A stretch of DNA of 64,000 bases. Source: Nocardia australiensis (lineage in GTDB: Bacteria; Actinomycetota; Actinomycetes; Mycobacteriales; Mycobacteriaceae). The notes below the pieces were generated by a model that was not told the origin of the DNA, made no database searches, and saw only the letters and a program-made list of their open reading frames with translations. The translations under genes and the position numbers were made by a program. The stretch lies in assembly GCF_020733705.1 (NCBI RefSeq), contig NZ_JAJFZM010000001.1, positions 62,001-126,000 on the forward strand, in the 5' to 3' direction. Of the stretch, positions 53,501-62,377 are shown one piece after another (positions within the stretch are counted from its first letter, which is position 1; every line of letters begins with the position of its first letter).

Positions 53501-54202
53501 AGCGACGCGTTCACTTTGAGCGGCAACAATATTCAGCAGGGCTTGACTCGGCCCGCCGCGCTGGCGCGGGCCCGCGGGCAGGGTGTGGACCAGCTTCTCC
53601 AGTTCGGTGTGTGCCTCGGCGAGTTGCTCAGGCTCGACGAGATGTTCGGCGAGCTGCCCGGAGAGCGCGAGCACGGCCTCGGTGACCGAGACGGGGGTGC
53701 GATCGGTGTCCAGGTCGCCGTCCCAATTTCGCACGACCTGGTGCGCCAATTGCCACAGCTGAGTTTCGGTGAGCAATGTCGCCGAGGGTTCCACCGGCAG
53801 CAGCAGGCCGTGCTCGGTGAGCAGCCTGCCCGCGTAGGAGTGGTAGGTGCTGATCTCGGGTTCCGCACCGGCCAATTGCGCCCGCAGCTCCCCCGACGCG
53901 TCGAGTTCGCGCAGCAATGGCGAACCCGCCAGCCGTGCCAATCGAGTGCGGATGCGAGAGGTCAACTGTTGGGCTGCTTTTCGGGTGAATGTGAGACCGA
54001 GCACCGCGTCGGGCAGCACGAGCCGATTGGCCACCATCCACACCACACGGGCGGCCATGGTCTCGGTTTTACCCGCGCCCGCACCGGCCACCACCAGGGT
54101 CGGTCCCGGCGCGGCCGCGATCACCGCGGCCTGCTCGTCGGTGGGCGGCGGCAGCCCGAGCGCCTCGGCCAGCCGGTAGGGCGTCACCCGAGGCTGTGTC
54201 AC
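50552..54202 (-). CDS. adnB: AdnB helicase-nuclease subunit
   Basis: A 1216-residue protein: an N-terminal UvrD-like helicase (Walker A VAGAGAGKTETMAARV at residues 38-52, [53 protein letters not shown]) and a C-terminal RecB-type nuclease (IRGRMDAVFAEPGG, VVVDWKTG). With AdnA it makes the mycobacterial double-strand-break resecting machine; AdnB is the leading motor there. An acidic Pro/Ala/Asp-rich insert (SDDITGIVGAPSDKSASP to DADADADLEPDPAAD) separates the two halves. Its start overlaps the adnA stop by 4 nt. Confidence 0.92.
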   Translation of the reverse strand: MTQPRVTPYRLAEALGLPPPTDEQAAVIAAAPGPTLVVAGAGAGKTETMAARVVWMVANRLVLPDAVLGLTFTRKAAQQLTSRIRTRLARLAGSPLLRELDASGELRAQLAGAEPEISTYHSYAGRLLTEHGLLLPVEPSATLLTETQLWQLAHQVVRNWDGDLDTDRTPVSVTEAVLALSGQLAEHLVEPEQLAEAHTELEKLVHTLPAGPRQRGGPSQALLNIVAAQSERVALLPLVNQLAQALRRRGALDFGAQMSLAARLAAEHAEVAAAERARFRLVLLDEYQDTGHAQRVLLSALFGGISSGQQWLAVTAVGDPMQSIYGWRGASAANLPRFATDFPSAPGVPAPTLPLLTSWRNPPEALALANLVADPLRRKAIDGDGVTVDALRAKPEAEPGIVALALTETVADERDWVAGRIAAEWALRYEARQPPPTSAVLVRRNADAAPLAEALREQGLPVEIVGLGGLLATPEVADIVATLRLIAEPGAGSAAMRVLTGARWRIGVADIAALARRARDLSISRLNNGDANEITDTAALAAALREVAPEPAEQAGLADAIADPGPREQYSDVGRARIVALGKELAALRERSGQPLTELVADVERTIGVGVETQARRAMAGAGAGREHLDAFAEVVAGYASDSGASLGGLLAFLAAAEAVENGLEPGEVEVARDRVQVLTVHAAKGLEWEIVAVPHVTRGVFPSGAASGSWLGALAELPTTLRGDRRTDDAAEGVPVLDLSDLYDRADLERAIKAHKEALDRRRLDEDRRLFYVALTRTERVLLVSAHHWAETGASPKGPSDFLLELKNASESSDSPAFGAVDIDRWDEPPAVEAVNPFTDNPATARWPRDPLGNRRDPIEQGAALVRAALAELSAPRAAKGRKVRDSARAPDDFAQLRLVDESDDITGIVGAPSDKSASPNTPGQQPATPHATAAPVNLVAADLPAATDFDAAGPGRDADADADLEPDPAADDPDGWAADVDALLAEYEAAQAIAQVVELPGQIAATALVELRADPARLAARLRRPLPFPPNPMARRGTAFHAWVQRWFAADRLLGFDELPGAADNEFADASADAELTKMQNAFLNSPWAHRSPLEVEIPFETSIAGTVIRGRMDAVFAEPGGGWVVVDWKTGAEPSAAEQPAVATQLAVYRLAWARLMAAREGGSEQEMLERISAAFHYVRSGRTVAPAELPGPTELAELIRTAAPVGSPSATE

Positions 54203-57200
54203 TCGTCGGTCACCTGCCTTCCGGTGTCCTGGACCGGGCAGCTACCCGCCACAGCGCAATGCCTGCAGCCATCGTTGCGCATCGCGAGGTAGCTCGGCCC
54301 CTGAGTTGCCGCCGCCGCATCGTGAATTGTGCCGCGCCACTTATCGAGCGCCGCTGCGTCCAGCGGCGGCTGCATCCGCTGGGTAGCCCCCTCCTTACTA
54401 CTCGGCTTAGCGACATACACCAGCCGAGCCCCACCGGGTTCGCTCAAACCGGCACCCACTTCGCCTACCGCGCCATCGAACTCACTCCCCGCAACCACAC
54501 CGGAATCACTCGCCACACCACCTGATTCGCCTGTAGCATCGCCAAGGGCCCAGGATTCGACTGTCGCGCGGCGGGTCTCGATATTCGGCACGCTCGATTC
54601 TCCCGCAGCACCATCGGATTCGGCTGAGGCATGCCCCGCACTCGCATCGCCGACGGACTCGCCCAGCGACGCGTCCAGCGCGCCCAGCGCGGCAGCGACC
54701 TGGTAGGTCGCCAGTTGGGGATGGTCGACGGCGGCCTGCTTGGTGATGGGTGACTTTCCGGTTTTCACATCGACGATGACGAAACGACCGAGAGCATCGC
54801 GTTCCAGACGGTCGATGCGCCCCCGAATCCGTACCGGCCGTTCATCTTCCGTGCGCGCCGGTAGCACGCAGTCGACCGGAATCTCGACACCCGCCTGGGT
54901 GAGTTCGCCACGGGTATTGCGGACCCAAGCCATGAACGTCTCCAGCATGGCCTCGGTGCGGCGCAATTCCTGACGCGAGTGCCAGCCGGTACCGGGATCG
55001 ACAGCCTGCCATGCCTTGTCGAGCGTGGCCCGCACCTGCGCCTCGGGCACCTTCCCGGCTAGGGCCTGCACCAACGTATGCACCAGATTGCCCTTGACGG
55101 CGTGCGGATTGTCGCCGTCGGTGCCGCCGTGCCGTTCCAGCGCCCACCGCAGCGGGCAGGTGCGCAGCAACTCCACCGTCGACGGTGACAGCGCGACGGC
55201 GGCCTCATCCTCTTCCCACAGCGAGCGCCGCGAGCTGAGATCCGCAGTGCCGTACCAGTCTTCGGGGTGAGTGCCGGGAACCCCCGCATCCGCGAGCCGG
55301 GCCAGCTGATGCGCGGCGCGGCGGCGGCGTTGCGGATCGGCGTCGAAATCGCAGACCACGCCGCGCAGTTCGGCGACGAGCGAATGCATGACGAGCGCCC
55401 GGCCGGGATCGGCGACCGGCAGCGCGCCGAGTTCGCTGTCGTCGTCGTGGCCGAGGAGTTCGGCGAGGAAACGCGAAGGCACGAGATCGCGTTCGCCCGA
55501 GACCGATTCGACGGCGGTGACCAGCAACGATTGCCTGGCCCGGCTACACGCGACCAGCAGCAGCCTGCGCTCCTCGGCTAGGATGGGCGCGGCCCGACTC
55601 ACCCGCTCCCCCGCGTCGACAATGCCCGCAGTGAGGTCGACCAGGTCCTCGTTGCCCAGCAGCGTCCCGCGTGGCCGCGGATTCGGCCAGATACCCTCCT
55701 GCACGGCCGCGACCGCGACCACATCCCATTCGCGGCCCGCCGACGCGTGTGCGCTGAGCAGCGCGACCGCCTCGCCCGGCGCGGTCAGCGCGCGGCTGTC
55801 GTGCGGAATCTCCTGCTGGAGAAGATATTCGACAAACCCTTCGATGCTCGCGCGTGGCAGCCGGTCCACATAGGCGGCGGCCGTGTCGAACAAACCGACG
55901 GCCGCGTCGAGATCTCGATCGGCCTGCATACCGACCGCACCGCCACGCTCGGACTGCGCGACCCAGCGCCGCTCCAGCCGCGACCCGGTCCACAGCGCCC
56001 ACAGCACATCCTCCAGGCCGGCACCGCGGCGGCGGGCCTTGACAGCGCGATCCAGTGCGGCGAGCACGCGGCGCAACGGCGCGGCCTCGACCTCGGTGAG
56101 CCGCTCCAGAATTCGACTGTCGGCCTGACCGATCAGCACATCGCGCAGCATCTCCGCCGAAGACCGGTCGACGTTGGTGCGCCATTCGGCCGCACCGTCA
56201 CCGGGCCCGGAGGCCGGCTTACCGACTCCCCGCTCGGCGTTATCCGATTGCGCTGCAACGGTATTCGCATCCGATTCGCCTGCCACCCATCCAGTTTCGG
56301 GTTGGTCGCGTTCAGAGCCGTCGTCTCCGTCCGCGATTTCAGGTTCGGGATTCGCGCCTGGCCATTCGGAGTCGCGAATATCCCACTCGGGTTCGACGCC
56401 GTACCAATCGGCATCGTCGGCGGCCCGCTCGGGGGCATATCCGCCCTGATCGACCGGGTCGTATTCGGTCCTCGGCTCACCTGCCTCGATATCGGTGATG
56501 TCACGAGGTTCGGCGGTGCCCCATTCGGCCTCGTCGATATCGGGCACTGAGCTCATCTGCCGCGCGCTTGCGGCCTCCAGCACGCTGCGCCTGATCCCGC
56601 GCCGCAGTCGGCGCAGGGTGATCTGGTCGGCGCCACCGAGCGGGCCCGCGAGCAGATCCATGGCGTCCTCGGCGGAGAACATGGCATCCTCCCCGCCGCG
56701 TGCCCCCCGGTTCGCCCGCTCACCGGCGAGGACAGCCCGCAACGCGAGCAGCATCCAGGCCGCGCCACGGCGGCGCGCCAGCGGCGCGTCGAGCGCGGGC
56801 TGCTGGACCGGCACACCGGCCGCGAGCAGGGCGCGGCGCAGCGGCGCCAGCGACAACGGGATAGAGCGCACGATCACCGCCATCCGCGACCACGGCACAC
56901 CTGAGGTGAGATGGGCCCGGCGCAAATGGTCGGCGATCAGCGCGGCTTCCTTGGCCGGGGTGGCCAGCACTCGCACCCGCACCTCGGTGCCGTCGAGACC
57001 CGGTTCCGTCGCGTGATCCGGCAGCGGAAACCGTTGCGGCGCACTGCCGGGTAACTTGGCCGCGACCCGAGCGACGGCCGCCTGCACCTGACCACCCGAT
57101 CGGTGATTCTCGCGCAGGATGATTCGCTGCCCATCGGGCACGTCGAGATCGGCGACAAACCGTGCGTCGGCACCGCGGAAGGTGAAGATGCCCTGATCCG

Positions 57201-58164
57201 GATCACCCGCCACCACCGCAGTGCGTGCGGCGGCGCCGATCACCCGCACCAGTAACGCGGCCTGCGGATCGAGGTGCTGAGCGTCATCGGCCAGCAGATA
57301 CCTGATCCGGGATCGTTCCTCGGCAAGGAGATTCGCATCGCCTGCCAATGCGTCCAGCGCCGCGCCGATGAGTTCGGCAGCATCCAGGGCGGGCGCGGTA
57401 GCCTCGGGCGCCTCGACCCCCACCGACCAGCGCAACAGCATCGCCTGCTCGTAGCGCATCGCGAACCTGCCTGCGGCCACCCATTCCGGTCGCGCGTTCT
57501 CGCGGCCGAGCCGCGCCAGATCCTCGGGGCCGAGGCCGCGTTCGGTGGCGCGCAACATGAGGTCGCGCAACTGTTCGGCGAACCCGCCGAGCGCCAGCGC
57601 GGGCTGCAACCGCTGCGGCCACAGACCAGTCGCCCCCGCCGCGATATCGAGCAGGTCGCCGCGCAGCATCTCGCGCAGCACCGCATCCTGTTCGGCACCG
57701 GTCAGCAAACGCGGCGGCGGGTTGCCGTGCGCGGTGGCGTGTCGCCGCAACACCGAGAAAGCGTAGGAGTGCAGGGTGCGCACGAGCGGCTCTCTGGTGG
57801 CACCGGGCACCCCGGATTCGAGGTCGCCGCGCCCGGTCAGCCGCGCGGTGACGGCATCGCGCAACGCACCGGCGGCCTGCTTGGAATGGGTCAGCACCAG
57901 CACCGATTCCGGATCGGCTCCCGCGCTGATTCGCTCGGCGGCCAGCTCGATCAACAGTGTCGTTTTGCCCGTGCCCGGCCCGCCGAGCACCTGCCACGGC
58001 CGCCATCCGGGGCGGAGCGGGCCGTGGGCGGCCTGGGCATCGAACAGCGCGCGGACATCGGCACCCCAGACCCGAGGCCGGGGTGCCGCCACATTTCGGC
58101 GAACAAGTCGCACCGCGCTATCCGATCGCACCACGCGGGCTATTGCAACAGACGCGTCCGACAC
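54199..58164 (-). CDS. adnA: AdnA helicase-nuclease subunit with large inserts
   Basis: A 1321-residue protein, well above the roughly 1050 of mycobacterial AdnA. Helicase motifs: Walker A LGGPGTGKTTLLIELA (60-70), YLLADDAQHLDPQAALL, VVAGDPDQGIFTFRGAD, VACSRARQSLL. The C-terminal nuclease has RIDRLERDALGRFVIVDVKTG. Four cysteines for an iron-sulphur cluster are LLRTCPLRW plus CRHCAVAGSCPVQD. Two low-complexity acidic inserts explain the extra length: about residues 525-660 (EPEWDIRDSEWPGANPEPE and so on) and about 1190-1270 (Gly/Ala/Ser/Glu-rich). First gene of the adnAB operon. GTG start, uncertain. Confidence 0.9.
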   Translation of the reverse strand: MSDASVAIARVVRSDSAVRLVRRNVAAPRPRVWGADVRALFDAQAAHGPLRPGWRPWQVLGGPGTGKTTLLIELAAERISAGADPESVLVLTHSKQAAGALRDAVTARLTGRGDLESGVPGATREPLVRTLHSYAFSVLRRHATAHGNPPPRLLTGAEQDAVLREMLRGDLLDIAAGATGLWPQRLQPALALGGFAEQLRDLMLRATERGLGPEDLARLGRENARPEWVAAGRFAMRYEQAMLLRWSVGVEAPEATAPALDAAELIGAALDALAGDANLLAEERSRIRYLLADDAQHLDPQAALLVRVIGAAARTAVVAGDPDQGIFTFRGADARFVADLDVPDGQRIILRENHRSGGQVQAAVARVAAKLPGSAPQRFPLPDHATEPGLDGTEVRVRVLATPAKEAALIADHLRRAHLTSGVPWSRMAVIVRSIPLSLAPLRRALLAAGVPVQQPALDAPLARRRGAAWMLLALRAVLAGERANRGARGGEDAMFSAEDAMDLLAGPLGGADQITLRRLRRGIRRSVLEAASARQMSSVPDIDEAEWGTAEPRDITDIEAGEPRTEYDPVDQGGYAPERAADDADWYGVEPEWDIRDSEWPGANPEPEIADGDDGSERDQPETGWVAGESDANTVAAQSDNAERGVGKPASGPGDGAAEWRTNVDRSSAEMLRDVLIGQADSRILERLTEVEAAPLRRVLAALDRAVKARRRGAGLEDVLWALWTGSRLERRWVAQSERGGAVGMQADRDLDAAVGLFDTAAAYVDRLPRASIEGFVEYLLQQEIPHDSRALTAPGEAVALLSAHASAGREWDVVAVAAVQEGIWPNPRPRGTLLGNEDLVDLTAGIVDAGERVSRAAPILAEERRLLLVACSRARQSLLVTAVESVSGERDLVPSRFLAELLGHDDDSELGALPVADPGRALVMHSLVAELRGVVCDFDADPQRRRRAAHQLARLADAGVPGTHPEDWYGTADLSSRRSLWEEDEAAVALSPSTVELLRTCPLRWALERHGGTDGDNPHAVKGNLVHTLVQALAGKVPEAQVRATLDKAWQAVDPGTGWHSRQELRRTEAMLETFMAWVRNTRGELTQAGVEIPVDCVLPARTEDERPVRIRGRIDRLERDALGRFVIVDVKTGKSPITKQAAVDHPQLATYQVAAALGALDASLGESVGDASAGHASAESDGAAGESSVPNIETRRATVESWALGDATGESGGVASDSGVVAGSEFDGAVGEVGAGLSEPGGARLVYVAKPSSKEGATQRMQPPLDAAALDKWRGTIHDAAAATQGPSYLAMRNDGCRHCAVAGSCPVQDTGRQVTDE

Positions 58165-58217
58165 TCGCCGCGCCGCTGCGCACTGCGACGAGTTTCGATA
58201 CCCGTCAAACTGGATCC

Positions 58218-58994
58218 GTGTCCCCCCTCAATGTCTATCACTTCGGTCCCCCCACCGGACCGATCGTGCTGGCCCTGCACGGTGTAACCGGCCACGGTAA
58301 ACGCTGGGAAGCCCTCGCCACCGAGCATCTGCCCGATGTTCGAATAATCGCCCCCGACCTGCGAGGACACGGCCGTTCGACCGCATTGCCGCCATGGAAT
58401 TTCGAAACCATCGTGCAGGATCTGGTCGAGCTTCTCACCGCCGAGACCGACGAGCCCGTGGTGGTGGTCGCGCACTCCTTCGGCGGCGCGTGTGCACTGC
58501 ATCTTGTCGATAGCCACCCGCACTTGGTGCGGAAACTTGTGTTGCTCGACTCGGCGATCGCGCTGGAACCGGAGCTGCTGATGGATATCGCGCTGTCGAG
58601 CCTCGCCTCGCCGGACTACGAGAGCTCCGAGCACGCACGCCGAGACAAGGTGGCGACCGGTTGGGGTGAGGTGGAACCGCGTCTGGTCGACGCCGAACTC
58701 ACCGAGCATCTGATGCCTATCACCGATGGCCGCGTGGGCTGGCGGGTCAGCCTGCCCGCCATCAACTCCTACTGGGGCCAGCTGGCCCGTCCCTATCGGC
58801 TGCCCCCCAAGGAGCTGCCGACGGTGCTGGTTCAGGCTATGAAGGTGCGGCCGCCGTTCGTGACGCCGGAGTTCCGGGTGGCGCTGACCGAGCGTCTCGG
58901 TGACAATCTGACCCTACTCGAGTGGGACTGCGAGCACATGGTCGCCCAGGCGCGTCCCGCGGAAACCGCCGCGCTCATTCGATCGGTGCTCTGA
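58218..58994 (+). CDS. lipV: alpha/beta hydrolase (LipV-like)
   Basis: A 258-residue hydrolase. After NVYHFGPPTGPIVLALHGVTGHGKRW (oxyanion HG) come PDLRGHGRST, the nucleophile elbow VVAHSFGGA, DSAIALEPELLM, and the late WDCEHMVAQARP with catalytic His. The acid is likely in the strand VLVQAMKVRPP region. Rv3203 (LipV) holds this position in M. tuberculosis and acts on short to medium acyl esters. It starts at a GTG and is divergent from adnA by 53 bp. Confidence 0.82.
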   Translation: MSPLNVYHFGPPTGPIVLALHGVTGHGKRWEALATEHLPDVRIIAPDLRGHGRSTALPPWNFETIVQDLVELLTAETDEPVVVVAHSFGGACALHLVDSHPHLVRKLVLLDSAIALEPELLMDIALSSLASPDYESSEHARRDKVATGWGEVEPRLVDAELTEHLMPITDGRVGWRVSLPAINSYWGQLARPYRLPPKELPTVLVQAMKVRPPFVTPEFRVALTERLGDNLTLLEWDCEHMVAQARPAETAALIRSVL

Positions 58995-59000
58995 GTCTCG

Positions 59001-59360
59001 ATGGCCACCACCGACGACCAGATCGAGCGGGTCCGCGAACTCGTCGCCACGATCCCGCCCGGCCAGGTTGCCACCTACGGTGACATCGCGGCCGCCGCCG
59101 GACTTTCGACGCCGCGCACGGTCGGCTGGATCATGCGAACGGACTCCGCGGATCTGCCCTGGCATCGAGTGATCGGGGCCGGCGGGCGGCCTGCCACGCA
59201 TCTTGCCGACCGACAGTTGCGGCTGCTGGCGGCTGAGCGGGTGCCGATCCACGACGGGCGAGTCGACCTGCGTGCGGCCCGGTTTCGGTTCCCCGACACA
59301 CCGAGCGACCACCCTCACGCAAATCCGGCCCCGCCGCCCACGTTCGGCGGTTACCGTTGA
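59001..59360 (+). CDS. alkyltransferase-like protein (ATL, Rv3204-like)
   Basis: A 119-residue protein with the MGMT DNA-binding fold: VATIPPGQVATYGDIAAAAGLSTPRTVGW and LPWHRVIGAGG. The alkyl-accepting Cys of the PCHRV motif is replaced by Trp (PWHRV), as in alkyltransferase-like proteins. It cannot repair by methyl transfer; it should flag O6-alkylguanine for nucleotide excision repair. The tail (FPDTPSDHPHANPAPPPTF) is disordered. It follows lipV by 6 bp and the VOC gene comes 3 bp later, so the three are one operon. Confidence 0.88.
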   Translation: MATTDDQIERVRELVATIPPGQVATYGDIAAAAGLSTPRTVGWIMRTDSADLPWHRVIGAGGRPATHLADRQLRLLAAERVPIHDGRVDLRAARFRFPDTPSDHPHANPAPPPTFGGYR

Positions 59361-59363
59361 GTC

Positions 59364-60113
59364 ATGTCCACCCGCCTGGCGTGTGTCGTGTTCGATACGG
59401 ACCGGCCCCGGTCCGTCGCGAACTTCTGGGCCGAGCTGCTGGGCTGGGGCGTCACCGTAGACAGACCCGATGAGGTCGATGTGGCGGCACCCGATCCCGA
59501 CGGTCACGAACTCGCCCTCGCCTTCCTTCCCGCGACACGCGCGAAGGCCGGCAAGAACCGTATCCATCTCGACCTCGCCAGTCGCTCCATCGACCATCAG
59601 CAGGTGCAGGTGGATCGCGCGCTTTCGCTCGGCGCGCGACGCATCGATATCGGGCAGGGGGCGGTGTCGTGGGTGGTGCTCGCCGATCCGGAGGACAACG
59701 AGTTCTGTGTGCTGGAGCCACGGGAGGAGTACGTGGACACCGGCGCGGTCGCGGCGATCGTGGTCGATACCCGCGACCCGGTGCGGCTGGCCGAATTCTG
59801 GTCCGCCGCGTCCGGGTGGCCGGTGGAGCACGTCGGTGCGCGAATGGCCGGACTGCGCTCGGCGACGGGCGTCGGCTCCTGGTTGGAGTTCGTCCGTACC
59901 CCCGAGGTGAAGGCCGGGCGCAATCGGCTCCATCTGGACCTGGCGTCCTTCCCCGCCGAACGCCAGGCCGACGAGGTGGCTCGGCTGCGGGCGGCCGGCG
60001 CGGTACCGCTCGACGCACCGGGCGGCGGTGGCGCGCCCGGGCAGATGCTCGCCGATCCCGAGACCAATGAATTCTGCCTGCTCCGGCCGGCCGCCGACTT
60101 CTCCGCCGTGTGA
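59364..60113 (+). CDS. duplicated VOC/glyoxalase-like protein
   Basis: A 249-residue protein of two VOC halves. The first runs MSTRLACVVFDTDRPRSVANFWAELLGW to WVVLADPEDNEFCVLE. The second runs VAAIVVDTRDPVRLAEFWSAASGWPVE to MLADPETNEFCLLRP. Both have the strand KNRIHLDLAS or NRLHLDLAS. The DPExNEFC ending is typical of glyoxalase-like domain 6 proteins, often linked to drug binding or unknown hydrolase chemistry. His and Glu for a metal site are present in each half. Function unassigned. Last gene of the lipV-ATL-VOC unit. Confidence 0.8.
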   Translation: MSTRLACVVFDTDRPRSVANFWAELLGWGVTVDRPDEVDVAAPDPDGHELALAFLPATRAKAGKNRIHLDLASRSIDHQQVQVDRALSLGARRIDIGQGAVSWVVLADPEDNEFCVLEPREEYVDTGAVAAIVVDTRDPVRLAEFWSAASGWPVEHVGARMAGLRSATGVGSWLEFVRTPEVKAGRNRLHLDLASFPAERQADEVARLRAAGAVPLDAPGGGGAPGQMLADPETNEFCLLRPAADFSAV

Positions 60114-60195
60114 TCGACGTGGCCACGTCGGCGGCTACGGGGCGCCGACGAATTAGCATGTCGGCCATGTTGTCCCTCGCTCCGGGCCCTCGCCG

Positions 60196-62028
60196 GTGAC
60201 GGCCGCCGACGCGATCATCCTCGCGGGCGGACGCGCCAGCCGTATGGGCGGTGTCGATAAACCCGCCATCGTCATCGGCGGGCGTTCCATGCTGGACGCG
60301 GCCCTCGCTGCCGTCGCCCGTTGTGGCCGCACCGTGGTCGTCGGGCCGCATCGAACAGAGCTGGATCCACTGGTGCGACAGGTTCGGGAGGTACCACCCG
60401 GTTCGGGCCCGGTGGCGGCGCTCGGCACGGGACTACGGGCGCTCGGGACCGACACCGCGCCGCTGGTGGTGGTGCTCGCCGCGGATATGCCGTTCCTTAC
60501 CGACGCGATGGTCGCCGAATTGATCCGGTACGCGACCGAATCCGGTGCGGACGCGGTGTTCGCGGCCGACAAGTCGGGGCGGCCACAGTATCTGGTCGGG
60601 GTGTGGCGCCGCGCCGCACTCGCCGCGGCACTGGCGGCGCTGGGTTCACCGGTCAATCAACCGATGAAGGCGTTGATACCGACCGATAGCGCGACGGTCA
60701 CGATGGCGGGGATCGCCGATTGCGATACCGAGGAGCAGGTCCGGCTGGCGCAAGCCGCCGTGAGCGATCGACTGTCATCCGAAATTTCTTCGGGCACAAT
60801 ACCTTCGGAGCGACCGCCCTCAGCAACCGCGGCCGCCATCGAGCGTCTCGCATCCCGAGATCACCCCGTGCTCGCCCTGGACGACGCTCGACAGGTGCTG
60901 CGGACGAACATCTCCCGGCTCACTCGGTACCGAGCCGAACTCCGCTCGGTACCGGGCGCCGCGCTCGCCGCCACGCTCGAGGCGGCGGGCCCACTACCTC
61001 GGTTCGATGTATCCGCGATGGACGGATATGCCGTGGCGGGTCCGGGTCCGTGGCGGGTGCGGCGCGATATCGGGTTCGCGGGTGGAGCGCGGCCGGTCGG
61101 GTTGCTGACCGGTGAGGCGGTGCGTATCGCTACCGGCGCGCATGTCCCCGATGGCACGACCAGCGTCGTCCGCGACGAATTCGCGCGAATCGAAGAGGCC
61201 GAGACGCTGCATCGCCTGCCCGGCACCCCACTGCGCGAGGACATCCGCCGTCGCGGCGAGGACCGCGACGCAGGCGATCTCATCGCGCCGGTGGGCACCC
61301 CGGTCGATGCGACCCTGATATCGGCCGCGGCCAGCGTCGAAGTGAACGACGGCTTGGTGCGCGGGCCCGTGCGGGCGCGCATTGTCATGACCGGCGACGA
61401 AATCCGCAGTGCGGGGCCACTGCGGATGGGGCAGACCCGCGATTCGATTGGTCCGATCCTGCCGGACATGTTGTCCAGGTATGGAATTCACACGACCGAC
61501 CGTTTCCACCTCCGCGACACTCCCAATGGTTTCGACGAAGTCCTTTCCGCCGCAACACATTGCGATTTGCTGGTCGTTGTCGGAGCTACCGGCGGTGGCG
61601 CCGCCGACCAACTGCGTGGCGCCCTGGCACGCGCGGACGCCCGAATCCTGGTACACCGCTTGCGACTACGCCCGGGCGGTTCCACGGTGGTCGCCGAACT
61701 CACTACCGGCGCCGTTGTCCTCGGCCTGCCCGGCAACCCCTACGCCGCCATCGCCGTCCTGATGACACTCGTACCGGCCATCGTCAACGGACGCACCGGC
61801 AGCACCCCGCATCGGCCGCTGTACGGCCCTCTGCACAACGCCACCGATATCGCCGGTCCGGTCCCGCGCGTCGTGCCCGCACGCATCGCCCCCACCGGCG
61901 GCTGGGACGGCGACCCACACATCCGAACCGCCCATCTGGGCGGCCTCATCGACCGCGACGGCCTGGTCATCGTCCCGGCCGACGCCATCGACGGTGATCC
62001 GGTCGAATTTCTACCCCTCCCCACCTGA
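60196..62028 (+). CDS. MobA-MoeA fusion for molybdenum cofactor
   Basis: A 610-residue fusion. Residues 1-195 are MobA: IILAGGRASRMGGVDKPAI (GTP loop), PGSGPVAALGTGL, VVVLAADMPFL. From about 215 it is MoeA: RYRAELRSVPGAALAATLEAAGPLPRFDVSAMDGYAV, GEAVRIATGAHVPDG, EDIRRRGEDRDAGD, MTGDEI, VVLGLPGNPYAA. The MPT-binding loop usually reading GGxSxGxxD is GATGGGAADQ here, and the SNS element is TRDSIGP, so MoeA may be weakened. Domains would link GMP transfer and molybdate insertion, giving Mo-MGD-type cofactor. GTG start. Confidence 0.85.
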   Translation: MTAADAIILAGGRASRMGGVDKPAIVIGGRSMLDAALAAVARCGRTVVVGPHRTELDPLVRQVREVPPGSGPVAALGTGLRALGTDTAPLVVVLAADMPFLTDAMVAELIRYATESGADAVFAADKSGRPQYLVGVWRRAALAAALAALGSPVNQPMKALIPTDSATVTMAGIADCDTEEQVRLAQAAVSDRLSSEISSGTIPSERPPSATAAAIERLASRDHPVLALDDARQVLRTNISRLTRYRAELRSVPGAALAATLEAAGPLPRFDVSAMDGYAVAGPGPWRVRRDIGFAGGARPVGLLTGEAVRIATGAHVPDGTTSVVRDEFARIEEAETLHRLPGTPLREDIRRRGEDRDAGDLIAPVGTPVDATLISAAASVEVNDGLVRGPVRARIVMTGDEIRSAGPLRMGQTRDSIGPILPDMLSRYGIHTTDRFHLRDTPNGFDEVLSAATHCDLLVVVGATGGGAADQLRGALARADARILVHRLRLRPGGSTVVAELTTGAVVLGLPGNPYAAIAVLMTLVPAIVNGRTGSTPHRPLYGPLHNATDIAGPVPRVVPARIAPTGGWDGDPHIRTAHLGGLIDRDGLVIVPADAIDGDPVEFLPLPT

Positions 62029-62172
62029 TCCGGAAACTATTTTTCGCCTGTTCCCAGCCGTAATTGCCCCGCACAATCGGCGATTACAATTTTCCTCTTC
62101 CCCGAATGATGCATGCTCGCTACTGTGTGATGGTTAGGCGAAAACTAATCCTCCGGAAAGGACCGAGTGGAG

Positions 62173-62325
62173 ATGGCTGAAAAGTCGAAGAAGACGCCTA
62201 AGAAAATGCCCAAGCAGATGCCGAGGCAGCAGCAACAGCAGCGCCAGGAGCAAGGGGTACCGCCGAACGAACGTCGTCAGCGCGAGGACAACGATCGCCG
62301 CCCTGACCAGCAGCGGCGGTCATAA
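62173..62325 (+). CDS. small basic Gln/Arg/Lys-rich protein
   Basis: A 50-residue protein: MAEKSKKTPKKMPKQMPRQQ, then QQQRQEQGVPPNERRQREDN and DRRPDQQRRS. It is wholly hydrophilic and probably disordered, with a net positive charge. GGAAAGGA lies 10-15 nt upstream and a strong terminator follows, so a real short transcript is likely. Nucleic-acid binding is a guess from charge. No family recognised. Confidence 0.6.
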   Translation: MAEKSKKTPKKMPKQMPRQQQQQRQEQGVPPNERRQREDNDRRPDQQRRS

Positions 62326-62377
62326 CCGATCAGACCTGAGCTGATCGGCGACAACTGATCCAAATCTTGTGTAAATG

